From positions 2,360,201 to 2,424,200 of the forward strand of contig NC_087379.1 in the NCBI RefSeq assembly GCF_963675165.1: DNA of 64,000 nucleotides, read 5' to 3'. Positions 53,353-64,000 of this stretch are shown here, piece after piece. The stretch's first letter is position 1; each line of letters begins with the position of its first letter. Source of the DNA: Halichondria panicea. Taxonomy: Eukaryota > Porifera > Demospongiae > Suberitida > Halichondriidae. The notes beneath the pieces were generated by a model. That model saw nothing but the letters and a program-made list of their open reading frames with translations. It had not been told where the DNA came from and made no database searches. Made by a program: the position numbers and the translations under genes.

Positions 53353-56300
53353 ATGGCACAAGCTTTCGAGCAGTTCACTCTGAGACAAATTCGCATCACT
53401 GAGAATGAGCTGGGACATGGTTCCTACGCTGTTGTCATGGAGCTAGAGTATCGAGGACTGAAATGTGCCGGCAAGAAGCTTCACCGAGCTCTGTACGAGG
53501 CTGGAATCGGGTATGCAGCACGAAGGTATTTGGAGGAGTGTCGCCTGCTCAGTCAAACTAGGCACCCCAACATTGTCCAGTTTCTGGGAGTCTGTTTTGA
53601 GGAAGGCTCTCAGTTCCCCATCCTAGTCATGGAGTTCCTCCCCACCAACTTGACCAGCTGTCTCGAACGCTATGGTATTCTCCCCGATGAGATCAACTTC
53701 TCCATCCTCTATGACGTTTCACTGGGCCTGGCATACCTCCATGGCCAAACACCAGTCATTGTGCACAGAGACCTCTCAGCCAACAATGTCCTCTTGTCCA
53801 CCAACATGACGGCCAAGATATCCGATCTGGGGGTTGCTCGAATCTTGAACCTCAACCCCCTTCAAGTGAGTAGAATGACGGAGACCCCTGGCACCCCAGC
53901 GTACATGCCTCCTGAAGTGATGGTTGCCGACCCCCACTACGACACCAGTGTGGATTTGTTCTCCTTTGGGATCATGATGATTCACACCTTCACAGCAGAG
54001 TGGCCACTACCAAAGATCGGCCCCACCAGAATCAATCCTGCTAATCCTGACATACTGATACCAGTGACGGAAGCTGAACGACGTGAAGAGTTTCTTCGAA
54101 AAATTCCCCCAGACCACCCTCTGATGGACCTCATCATGCGCTGTCTCAGCAACAACCCTCAGCGAAGGCCTAGAGCAGCGGAGATAGTGGGTCGGATGGT
54201 GGGTGTGGTACTTGAACACCCTCCCTCCTTTGAGAACAGAGTGGATATGCTCCAGCGAGTGAGTGCCCTACTGACAGAGAAGAGGGAGCTTGAGGAGGAG
54301 GTTGTGAGAAAAGACTCAGCAATCCAGAAGAAAACAGGAGAGATCGAAGTACTGGCGGAGGAGAAAAGACGACAAGAGAAAGAAAATGGAAACTTTGTCG
54401 AACATATGCAGCTGGTACACTCACTCGAAATTGACCAGCTCAAAATGGAAAATAACAAACTTGAAACTGAACGAAGTGTGGAGGTAGAGGACCTCAGAGT
54501 TGAATTGGAGCTCAAAGAATCATTGGCTGTCACAAAAAACTCTACCATTGCTAGTTTAGAAACTCGATGTAAGCAACTCACTGAAGAGGTGGAGCAACAA
54601 ATTGCCAACGTCAACTACACTCACAACGAGCTTGCATCTAAAGCTACGAAAATTGTTCAACTGGAAACAGAGCAAGCAGACAAAAACTCTATTATCGCTT
54701 ACAAAGATTCGACTATCGCTCGCAAAGATTCGATCATTGCCTCCAAGGATACCTTCCTTCAGATGAAAGAAGCCACCAATCAGAGTTTAAACGACCAACT
54801 CACCAAAACCAAAAACTACCTGACCAGCAAACCACAGGTAAGCTCATCAACACTCAACACTGTACAACTAAGTGCACACATCTAAAATCTGATACCATCT
54901 TTTCTTTTACTATAGTGCCAGTAGTTTATACTTTTCCAATCGATTGACAAGTTTTTAATCGATAGGATATGTGATTCTAAGAAACGACATTGCCTCAATA
55001 CTTAGCATCTAATCTATACCTTTACGCTTACAGCAATACTATACTATAAGCACCACTTCAAAAGAAGGTGCCGATCTTGAATACCGGTTTTTATTTGTGT
55101 GACTGGCTGGATACTAGCAAGGGCGTATAAAGAGAAGAGGGCATGCAACTTGCACTATTCTCAGACTCATACTGTTACAGTAGCTATTTTTAGAACTGCC
55201 CACAAAACGCCCATGCGTAACCTTTGACCGCGTAATAATGGTAAATTAGAATCTGCTGCACTTGCTAGCTAGCTCGATGATTGCATCATTCACCATTCAG
55301 CATTGACACAAAACCCAGCAATACCGGTATGGTTCGTACTAGCAGTATCAAAAGCAGAGGCAAAGCATCCAATTAACAGCACCAAACCTGCTCGAGGAAG
55401 TCCTGTTCCCTGCATTACTGATAGAGATCTACCAGTAGTTACCCGAGGCGCGTGGGCGGCCACGAGTGTAGTAGCTAGTCGTCTGGTTTGTTTCTCTGTA
55501 TCTGAGTCTGCTTACCTGGATTCCATAACACTGCGTTTACAGCATGGATAGCCTTCACACAACAAGTTTTAAGTTAATAGCTTCTTAGCTTCGTTGTCAA
55601 ATAAAGCTAAGAAGCCTCACACGCTGGCTGCTTGGCTGCATGCGTCTTTTATTCGAGGTGCGAACTTTACAGCTGAAGTGATCCCGTGTACCAGGAACAA
55701 TGGAACAGGGTCAAGCTAAAGGTTAATTTGCTAATCCTGATCCCTGAGGAGGTACGACAGTTTTTTCCATTGTGGAGACGTTTGCTTACATGGCAGTTTA
55801 CCGCGACTTTGCCATGACAAACTTTAGGCATGTAGAAAGTTTATAACTAACTGTTTAGCTATAATACATAGTAACTCCGTAAATAACACCGCTCACTTGT
55901 TTGTCCGTATACTGTATAGCTGGTTATTGAAACGAAAATTTAGTGTCTAGAAAATTGGGTATTGAAATCTCTCTACTGTAGGGGTGTGGTTATTTTAACC
56001 TCCATCCTCAAAAATATAATCCTCGAAATGTTTGGTTTGGGCAATCCACAAAAATTGAAAATAACCCGCTATACTGTATATGATTCTATTTGTAGTACCG
56101 TATAGCGCGAAATTTTTGAGGGGCTTAATTTTTGCGGATTTCGTGGGTTAGCAATCCTACAAGTCCACGAAAATTGTTCTTTAATTAGAATTATCTGCTA
56201 TATAACGTGCAAAGATTTAAAGGCCTGGCTTCCGGTAAGCAGTCATTCCGCGAACATTGTGCAACAAAATGCTTTTAGAGGCCATTCCACGAAATATAAG

Positions 56301-57736
56301 TGCCTATACAGTATATCCGGCATCTGATATCAAGTATGCCGATCATGTACGGTACATAGCGAGTTGCATGCCGTTTTCTCTTTATACGCCCTTGATACTC
56401 TAGTCAGTATCACTTAGTACTATAATTGCTGTTTAATGTTTCGCGAATTGCTCAAACTAAACATTTGTTTCCGAAAATAGAGGTTCAAATAACTATACAC
56501 CCCTGCAGTAGAGAGGTATTTCAATATCTAGAGGTAAACCATGATTCCCACGAAAATCACGAAAATAACCAGCTATGTGGTAATAGCATGTGACCAAGTT
56601 GCCTATATTGCATAAAACACGGGGGGATTCTCATGCTATAGATCACAGCGACCCCTTACCAAACCATGCCTCGAGGCTACGCGACCGTGTAATAATATAA
56701 CACGGAAAGGACTCTACAACTTTTATTATACCCTTGTAAGATTTAGCGTTACATGTACATTTCAAAGTGTCCTAAATTATTTGCAGCATACGAAATGACT
56801 CTCTGTATAATTCTCCAGTCCCTACAGGTTCAGTTGTCCTTCAGTCAGTGTTCTGAGGCTCCAGTGGAGATGTCTGAGGGACTAGCAATAACCATCAATG
56901 GCAAGGTCTACTATGGTGGAGGAGAATGTTATGTCGGTGATGACGAGTTCTGTGTCTACTGTTACAATCCACCACAAGACGTCTGGTCAACTCTGCCCAG
57001 ACTTCCTGTACGATGGTTTGGTCTAGGAGAGGTCAAAGGTGAACTGGTAGCAGTTGGTGGTGTTGATTCATCCCACTCTAAATCCAACGTGGTACGTGTA
57101 TTTAATGAAGGAAAGAACTGGAAACTGACGATCCCACCTATGCCAACAGCGAGGGATTCACCAGCAGTCGTCACTCTCCCAACACATCTGGTTGTAGCAG
57201 GAGGTGATGTGGGCCGTGTTGTCTACATTGATAATGTTGAGATCTACAACATCAGCACCTCCCAGTGGAGCGAGACAGACAGACTACCGTATGCTTGTGA
57301 GGACCAAAGAGGAATTGTCTGCAACAACACAGCATACCTAATGGGGGGATATCACGGCAATTATATAAACAAGGTGTTAGCTGCTCAAGTCGACAAGCTC
57401 ATCTCAGCAGACCGACAGGATGATGCGAGTGCCAACAAAGCCGACTCTATCTGGAATACAATTCCCAACACACCATCTTACCGCCCTCTCCCTCTAACGA
57501 TATCTGACACCCTCTTTGCTGTTGGTGGAAGGGATTGTGAAAGTGAAACCACTCAAAGAGTCTACGCCTACTCATCCTCGATGGACTCCTGGCTCTACGT
57601 TGGTGATCTACCATCTCCTGTGGCAGACGCTGCCACTGTGTCACTGTCTCCAACGGAGTGCCTTGTGATTGGGGGAAGAGACGAAGAAAAAAAATCAACT
57701 GCGTATAAAATTAGTGTCTCAACAACTATTTTTTGA
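53353..57736 (+). CDS. Kinase-coiled coil-kelch protein, copy 3
   Basis: Two exons, 53353-54837 and 56828-57736, phase 0, 797 aa, the longest intact copy. Kinase: glycine loop GHGSYAVV at 21-28, lysine at 41/42, HRD at 138-140, N145, DLG 158-160, PPE 186-188. A long coiled coil (about 295-490) ends in repeats KNSIIAY, KDSTIAR, KDSIIAS, KDTFLQM. Exon 2 gives a six-bladed kelch propeller (GG after each blade), entered through KPQ|VQLSFSQCS as in the paralogues. No targeting signal is seen, so a cytoplasmic kinase that may dimerise by the coil and bind partners by kelch is inferred. The 5' UTR intron (donor gtaagt 52900, acceptor cacacag about 53335-53341) is shared with copies 1 and 2. The 1,990-bp intron is packed with MITEs. 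Confidence 0.87.
55101..56412. mobile_element. Nested inverted-repeat elements in copy 3 intron
   Basis: Outer arms around tagcaagggcgtataaagag (about 55101-55155) and its inverse (about 56355-56412) bracket about 1.3 kb. Inside are two smaller TATAGC-type elements, 55909-56080 and 56096-56314. A further one at about 56440-56581 is an inverted relative of 55909-56080 (agctggttatt, ctctctactg-aggggtgt). No coding content seen. Confidence 0.55.
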
Positions 57737-57941
57737 TTGTTTAGGTATTATTGTTTTTGTGAAACTATTTTTGGTGTGAAACATTTTTTGCAATGTCAGC
57801 TTAAACGTAGTCTCATAAATTAGCCGCCCTTCCTGGAGTGTTATTAATTAGACGCCCTCGCTATGAGTGGTGCTAATACGTACTTAGCCTCGAATCTGAG
57901 GCGCAGGCTAATACTCAAACTCGACTTGAACTTAACTCCTG

Positions 57942-60766
57942 ATGAAAACCATGCTAAATAGACTAACTGTTCTCCTGGTGTCCTGTGCTCTGTCAGCGTT
58001 GTTCTCCAGTGCTGCTGGTCTCCTGGAGGGACTCTACTGTGGCAAAGAGAGCTGCTATGACGGTCAGTCCCTACACTCACTAATTGACAGAGTGTGTGTG
58101 GTTGGAGTTGTGATTATGCACTTATCAATGCCAGTCCCCACTACCCCCTAACCGTAATCCATGCGGAGGGTTTAGTGGGGATTATCAATATCAACTGCCC
58201 CACCCCTGGGGGCCTGATTGAAATCAAATCCCCACTTCCCCTCCCATACCCGTACCCCCACTTAACAACCCCGGGATTTCTACACGCGTGCATGTACTAA
58301 CTTTTCCAGATATTATTGCTGTAAGTTTAGGAAGTCAAATTTCCCACCCTATCCCGCACCTCGGGGTTACTTGCTGAATCAAAACCCGACTATGTCCCAA
58401 ATTCCCCGCAGGCCTGGGGGGGGGGGGGGGTAGTGGGGACTGACATTGATAGGTGCATTATTAGATCTGGCTAGCTAGTTCAATGCATGTAAATCATTTT
58501 AGAGCTGACTAGAGATGCTGTCATTTGTTGAAACAGGTGCATCAGTATAATTATCTGTATAAGTCATTTCTTCCTAGATTCTATTATCCAGGCCAACACC
58601 TGACTAGCTGATAATTATTCTCGTTCCCTACATGCAGTTCTTCAAGTGGACAAAGATGTCACAGCTGTAAGTACATGGTGGAGCTATTGACTGTGGTCAT
58701 ACACTGTTGCTTGGTTACAGGCGGAGATCAGGAGAGCCTATCGACACCTGGCACTAGAGTACCATCCTGACAAGAACAAGGTAACAGAGGAAGAGTTGGT
58801 TGTCTCAGTAGATATACAGGTAGTCCTAAACTGTCACAAAATACTTTGTAAATGTAGTTCGTCAGACAAATAAGTTTGGACAGTCCTGATATTCTCACCA
58901 AGTGCCATAGTAAAGTGAATTTGAGTGTAGACAAATGGAGCATTGCAACTTTAGACTACGTGCATACATTGTATGTAAAATGTATACATGTAGACTCCAT
59001 TTCTTTGTGTGCCCTAATACCTCACTCCCCCCTCCAGGCTGAGGGCTCTAGGGAGAGGTTCCAGCTCATTAGCACGGCCTACGAGATACTAAAGGATGAG
59101 GAGGAGAGAGCAAACTATGACTACATGCTTGAGAACCCTGGTAGGTACAGGGCTAGGGGGTAGTTATTACTCACTACCTATAGCTAGTAACTAGAGACAG
59201 TTCCCCTGCAATTGGTGATATCTTTCCATGGCTACCTCTAATGGCAATTCTCTGTTTGTATATTAATTGGATAGTTATGCTGATGAGTTGTATTGTAAGG
59301 AAATAATAACTATAATAGCACCATTCACATCAGTACGCTTTACTGCCCCCCACAGAGCAAGTGTACCGTCACTACTATCACTACTACCGTCGTCGAGTGA
59401 CCCCCCAGGTGGACATCCGAGTGGTTGTGGGTGTGGCCATCAGCGTCATCTCTCTGGTCCAGTACCTCGGCTGGTGGCACTCATACAATACAGCCATCAG
59501 TGCAGCTCTTAGAATGCCAAGGTCAGACTAGCAAATATTGTACATATTTTGTAAGAAACGTGTGCGGATGCTTTTTCAGGTTTTAAGAGCTGTCTTTGAG
59601 GGTCCATTACTTATACTAGGAAGACACACCCACAATGTGTGAATGAGATGTTCATGATTGGCTTAATTAGCCTAAAATCATCCTTAGAAGACATGCATGA
59701 TTTAACTGTCCTAATGTCCCCAGATATCGTGGTAAGGCTAAGGAGCTGGCGGTGGAGAAGGGGTTGTTGAAGGAGGGTCAGAGACGGAAGGGCCTCTCAA
59801 GGGAGGAAATAAAGAACGAGGAGGAAACTGTGCTACGGAGAATTGTGGAGGAGAATCTCAACATTCTGTGAGTCAATAATGTAACTACAAGTGCTAGCTA
59901 GTCTTATATAGGTCAGGTCGTGTATAATGTATTAGAGATAGACTACGTATTTTATTCACAATTTGAAGTACAGTTGAGCCTCGGTTATCCGAATCCCGGT
60001 TATCCGAATCCTCGATTATCCGAATGCTAGAGCATAGTGCAATCTGAGCATGCGCAGTAGGAAATTGCCCACGTGGCTGGCAAAAAGAAGCCAGCTGGCA
60101 TGTTTTGATTATCCGAATATTTCACTTACCCGAATGGGCCCGGGGACAAAGGTGTTCGGATAACCGAGGCTCAACTGTACTACCATGTCTCGATGTTTTA
60201 CATTGTAAGGATTTCTCTGTTCTTGTAGCGGTGGATACAGTAAACCTGTGTTGTGGGATGTGCTCTGGTTCAAGATCGTGTTCAGGTAAGCTCACTACTC
60301 ACACCCTTCACATCCCACACCCTTCACACCCACACAGTCCGTATTACCTCCTACGCTACCTCTATTGGTACGGCCGGTGGGTGTGGTTGTTCACGCTCCG
60401 TGGTCAGTCCTACGGCACTGAGGAGGTGGTCTATCTCACGAGGAGACAGCTTGGACTATCCATCACTCAATGGGAGGTGAGAACAGAACAACACATTGTC
60501 TTGTTTAATTTATTGCCTCACACACACAGTCTCTGGAGGAGGTCAAAAGGTTAGAGCTGGTGGACAGGAAGTTGTGGGAGGAGTCTAACTGGACTGAGTA
60601 CAAGGAAGAAAGAGAAGAGGAAAGAAAGACGGCGCTGCTAGATAATTCCAAGTACAAGAAGTACAAGTGAGAAAATTATTACCATGACTACAATACCCGG
60701 TACCCCCACCCTCACAGGAGATACATGAAAAGCACTGGACAGAAAAGAGTCACCGCAAACAGTTAG
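57942..60766 (+). CDS. DNAJC25: DnaJ homologue C25, ER membrane J-protein
   Basis: Ten exons in frame: 57942-58062, 58638-58666, 58721-58780, 59038-59140, 59356-59521, 59724-59867, 60229-60285, 60338-60476, 60530-60666, 60718-60766; 1,005 nt, 334 aa. Order matches vertebrate DNAJC25: signal/anchor segment (LTVLLVSCALSALFSSAAG), LLEGLYCGKESCYD, J domain with HPD in LALEYHPDKNK, the YHYYRRRV stretch, a membrane segment (VVVGVAISVISLVQYLGWW), a charged linker, a second hydrophobic segment near WYGRWVWLF, and a basic tail KYKRYMKSTG. J-proteins stimulate Hsp70 ATPase; this one is expected in the ER membrane. ATG 57942 or the in-frame ATG 57951 could start. A fragment of exon 1 near 35051 shows this gene edge was part of the local duplications. 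A pogo-type MITE sits in intron 6. Confidence 0.92.
59971..60177. mobile_element. pogo/Tigger-like MITE
   Basis: 207 bp with inverted ends CAGTTGAGCCTCGGTTATCC and its reverse complement, flanked by TA on both sides (59969-59970, 60178-60179). ttatccgaat is repeated inside the left end. Lies in intron 6 of DNAJC25. Confidence 0.85.
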
Positions 60767-60856
60767 GGACAATCAGTTTGTATAAATTATTTTGCTTCGG
60801 TTAATTTACTCTAGGTAGAATCATTGAAACAATCATTGACATGATCCACACGCCTG

Positions 60857-60866
60857 GCGCATGCGC
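60857..60866. promoter_or_regulatory. NRF-1-like palindrome upstream of FAN1
   Basis: gcgcatgcgc, 190 bp before the FAN1 ATG and 90 bp after the DNAJC25 stop. The same motif lies in the RPL15/NUPR1 promoter. A core promoter role is inferred from motif and position. The same decamer also occurs in repeats, so it is weak evidence. Confidence 0.35.
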
Positions 60867-61056
60867 ACCAAGCCATTGTGTTAGTAAGCAATTTCAATCA
60901 CAATTATTATTAAATTTATTATACATGTAATTGTTTTCATTTTTACATAATTTTTTACTTTATTCTGTGTAAGAAAAGTGTAAGACATCATTGTTTCTAA
61001 GTAGATCTATTTCATTTTTCTCTTTGACGATCTGTACCTAATAAACCACGTGGGAG

Positions 61057-63971
61057 ATGCAAACTAGAAGATCAACTAGATGCTTAGGGATCAGTGATGC
61101 TGAGGGATCATCCACTCAGAGTCCCATTAAAAAGAGAAAGATTTCATTATCCCTGAAAAAATTAGGTGGAAATGTGACTGTGCAGGTTGCCAATACAATC
61201 ACGCCTGAACCTACAGCAGCAGTGCGGTTAGAGTCAACAGTGAGAAGCTATCTTGGCTCAGAAGTAAAATACATCAATATACAAGAAGTCAATACATCAG
61301 TATCGAGTCCAGAGTCAAAATGCAAAAGCGAACCTCAACATACATGTCGACCTAATCCGTTGCAGTCAACCTCACTCCCTGTACGCCAACAATCAAAGCT
61401 GACTGACCTACAACAATCATCGGATGGTTATTACCTATACAACTTCAAGTTCATTCTAGACTTAGTTCTACAGAGCAGCCCAGAGCGGCATGTCATTGTT
61501 ACTGATGGAGTGCCTGTGGCGGAGCAATTCAAACAGCTACCTCGTGAGTTGAACTGCATTACATTCCTTGTTATCAGTAACGTATATATACATGTAGGTG
61601 GATATTTATATGGGAGGTTTTTGGAATCACTTTCAACTATTGTACAACAGAGGGGGAAGATGCATGTTTGTTTACAAACCAAGACAATGGGTAATCGTTT
61701 GACTTTGTACATGTACCATAATTTAGTACTGGAATTACTATCATTGTACATTCCCTCAGAGAAGGAACAGCAGTTGTACGTTCGACTGTTCCTGCGTAAG
61801 CACCAGTGGCTGAGAGCCGATAAGATCTCCTACTCTGACATTGCAGCTGACCTCTCCCCTGTTCTCACAGCCCTGGTTCATCATGGATTCCTAAATGACG
61901 GTGATTATACATTGTATAACGACTATAACTTGTGCCTAGCCTAGTACCAAGTTGGTAGCAGAGCACAGGTCTACGTAAAATTGTCGATTGTTCAAGCACT
62001 CAGTGATGGACAGTACTGTATGATGAAAACTTGGATCAAAAGTAATTATAACCATTAAATTTTTCTCGTCTGTACAGAGTCCCAGTTGTCTGACCCCACT
62101 GAGGTGCTGCCTTTGTTGCAAGTTTCTGAACTGAAGGAGCTGCGTAAACAACTCAACCTCCCCTCGTCAACAGGGGGTGGTCAGAAGGCGCAGATTATCG
62201 AGGCTCTTTTCAAGCACGACAGAGAACACAAACCTTTATTTGGAAAGTCGCATTTCTTGGCATCTGTAGTGCAGCGGTGAGACAATTAGAGAAGCTCACT
62301 ATATCATTACGATACTTCACAGTAGACTGGATGCTATAGGATCTACATGTACCAAATACCGTATAGCTAGAAATTTCTGCGGCCCAAAAATTCTGTGAAT
62401 TCTGCGAATGAACGAGTAAACACAGAAATATTATCTGCAAAATTAATACTTATTAACCACGCATAATTTAACAGTTGAAGTTTAATTCGCAGAAATATCC
62501 GCAGAAGGTCTTTTTACAGCTATTCGCACAATTTTTGGGCCACAGAAATTTCTAGTAGTGGGATAAAATTTAGCGAAGATATAAATTGACGATTTGACAG
62601 AGACTGCATGTACATTGTACAATTTCTATATCTACAGAGCTAAGAAGAAGGTTGGCTGTTGTGTGAAGGTAGCTTCTCACCCTGTAGACGTGTTCTCCAA
62701 GATCACTCTTCTCTTCTCTCTCACCAATGGCCGTTGGGGGGAAGAGGACAATGAACTCTCGCAAATTATGTGAGGGCGACTACTTATGAAGTATAATTGA
62801 TTAGTGAACTGTAGCCCTACAAGTACAATTTTGTGTCCAAGCCTGATTCACCAAATTTCCCTTGCAAAGTTATCTGTAGAGTCTGACAATGTGGTAAACT
62901 TTTAATAAGAAGTGCCCATATACACGTTGCTTTTCCCGGATGCTCCTTGTCCTCCACAGATTCAAACTGTTGCAAGTCAATATTGGGGCTCTGCGGTATC
63001 CTGATTATGAAGTGAGTGTGTCGCAATCTCTCTTTCCTACAGAGGAGAGCTTTCTTAAGTGAGTACTAGCTAGTTGTGATCTCTTACAGTATTGTTCTTA
63101 ATGAGGTGTTTCAGTAGCTACTGTACTAGCAGCTGTGTTCCAAGAGTTCAAGTCTAGGGCATTTAAGAAAATAATGTACTTATCGTAAGACCTCGATTTA
63201 AGGCGACCCACCAAATATGCGACACCCAGGAGCTTCAGCAATTTCTGACCTCTAAAAATAGCGACAGCTGCGTTAATGTCGCGTTCTATATAGAGGTAAA
63301 TGTAGCCACTCCCTAGCCTCGATTGTAGCCCACAGGAAAATCAGTGTTTTTAAGCGGCCTGAAATCAAGGCAAGTAGACTCTGTAAAGTTACCTCCAATT
63401 AGATGCGACCCTCTAAATATGCGACACCAGGACTCCAATATAATTTTTCAACCTCCAAAAGAAGCGACCTCTGGCTTCGTAATTATTAAAAAGTGTCGCT
63501 TTAAATCGAGGGAATTACTTTAGAGTTACACGTGTAAGGTTAGGTTATGGTTTGTTTCTTAGATTATGAGGCCACAACTGATGGTAACTACGTATGTCTA
63601 TTTGTTTTCTCAGCTACTACGGGGCGACCAAGGAGGAACAAGCTCTTGTGGAAGCCATTGACAATAAAGATAATGCAACTGTCAATTCAGCACTAGATAA
63701 AATCAGAAGCTCATTTTACAGTGAGCTGCATTCCGATGCAATCTGTACTACTTCTCTTCCGCCATTTTTGCTCATCTTCACGTCCTGCTGGCTGTATGCT
63801 ACCATGCTCTCAAAAATGGCCGAATATCTAGAGAAGAGTGGCGAGTATGAACGTGCCAATGAGGTGCTCGAGTGTCTCTTGTGTCAGGGGGTGGTCTGTC
63901 GTGGGTCGCGAGGGAGATGGTATGAGAGACTGGCACTCAACTGTGACTACCATCTTAAAAACAAAGAGAAG
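61057..63971 (+). CDS. FAN1: FAN1 nuclease, N-terminal part (window-truncated)
   Basis: Five exons in frame: 61057-61900, 62078-62276, 62638-62769, 62960-63058, 63614-63971, the last ending at a GTTGGT donor; 544 codons so far. FAN1 is a structure-specific nuclease for interstrand crosslink repair. Matching regions are LYVRLFLRKHQWLRADKISY and ADLSPVLTALVHHGFL (start of the conserved core), the SAP-type helices VLPLLQVSELKELRKQLNLP, the FSKITLLFSL strand region, and TPR-like helices ending GVVCRGSRGRWYERLALNC. The C-terminal VRR-nuc catalytic domain lies past the window. The first about 125 residues are basic and disordered (KKRKISLSLKK may be a nuclear signal) and show no CxxC...H...C UBZ4 finger as in vertebrate FAN1. 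It follows DNAJC25 by 290 bp on the same strand. Confidence 0.9.
62357..62557. mobile_element. TATAGC-family MITE in FAN1 intron 2
   Basis: Starts taccgtatagctagaaattt and ends with the inverse aaatttctag. The ends share ctgcggcccaaaaatt and its inverse. Confidence 0.7.
63191..63511. mobile_element. CCTCGATTTAA MITE in FAN1 intron 4
   Basis: Ends cctcgatttaaggcgac and the inverse of cctcgatttaaagcgac, 16 of 17 bases paired. The interior has repeated aaatatgcgacacc-type motifs in direct orientation and a gcctcgatt segment mid-way. No coding content. Confidence 0.7.
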
Positions 63972-64000
63972 GTTGGTCCGTTTTCCTTAAGCCCTATATC

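Noticed and set aside
56753-56827. Kelch protein of copy 3 starting at its own upstream ATG
   Set aside because: The upstream residues come from intron sequence ending in tccctacag; all paralogues join kinase KPQ to VQLS in the same phase. A separate kelch transcript is not excluded but is less likely.
1-64000. tRNA, rRNA or snRNA genes
   Set aside because: No B-box-like or cloverleaf-compatible stretch and no rRNA core motif was noticed by eye on either strand; a covariance-model scan was not possible here.

Overview
The window looks like nuclear DNA of a compact, intron-rich early animal genome, most likely a sponge (demosponge type). Most genes are split by short GT-AG introns. The recognisable genes are animal ones: POMK, TRANK1, a START lipid-binding protein, RPL15, NUPR1, CWF19L1, DNAJC25 and FAN1. 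The DNA between genes and in introns is full of small inverted-repeat transposons and GT/CA microsatellites. The organism is an inference from gene content; no mitochondrial or rRNA marker is present.

Layout. Positions 1-1411 hold the 3' part of a low-complexity acidic/basic repeat protein. A one-exon POMK-like glycan kinase (1793-2920) follows. A 13-exon TRANK1-like giant gene fills 3108-18764; its exons join in phase to 3,628 codons of TPR, ankyrin, SF1 helicase-like and zinc-finger-like sequence. On the minus strand lie two tandem START-domain genes of identical exon structure (19154-20945 and 21197-24425) and the RPL15 gene (24623-26051, 5' UTR exon to about 26280). RPL15 shares a short divergent promoter with a NUPR1-like gene (26610-26822).

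From about 27 to 57.8 kb the window is an accessory, duplicated region. It holds three tandem copies of a two-exon gene encoding a protein kinase, a coiled coil and a six-bladed kelch propeller. Copy 1 (31590-34823) has an in-frame stop, copies 2 (41759-46323) and 3 (53353-57736) are open, and a fourth survives only as a kelch fragment (29451-29700). Between them lie broken pieces of CWF19L1 and of DNAJC25 exon 1 that mark segmental-duplication joints, a TA-flanked DNA transposon with 25-bp terminal inverted repeats and two convergent gene remnants (40045-41390), a decayed non-LTR retrotransposon, a long inverted repeat with retroelement-like sequence, and many MITEs.

From 57.9 kb the window returns to ordinary genes: DNAJC25 (ten exons, complete) and the first five exons of FAN1, which is cut by the window edge before its nuclease domain. 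No tRNA, rRNA or CRISPR array was seen. The strongest candidate for something little described is the kinase/coiled-coil/kelch array, whose copies differ in the number of seven-residue repeats in the coiled coil.
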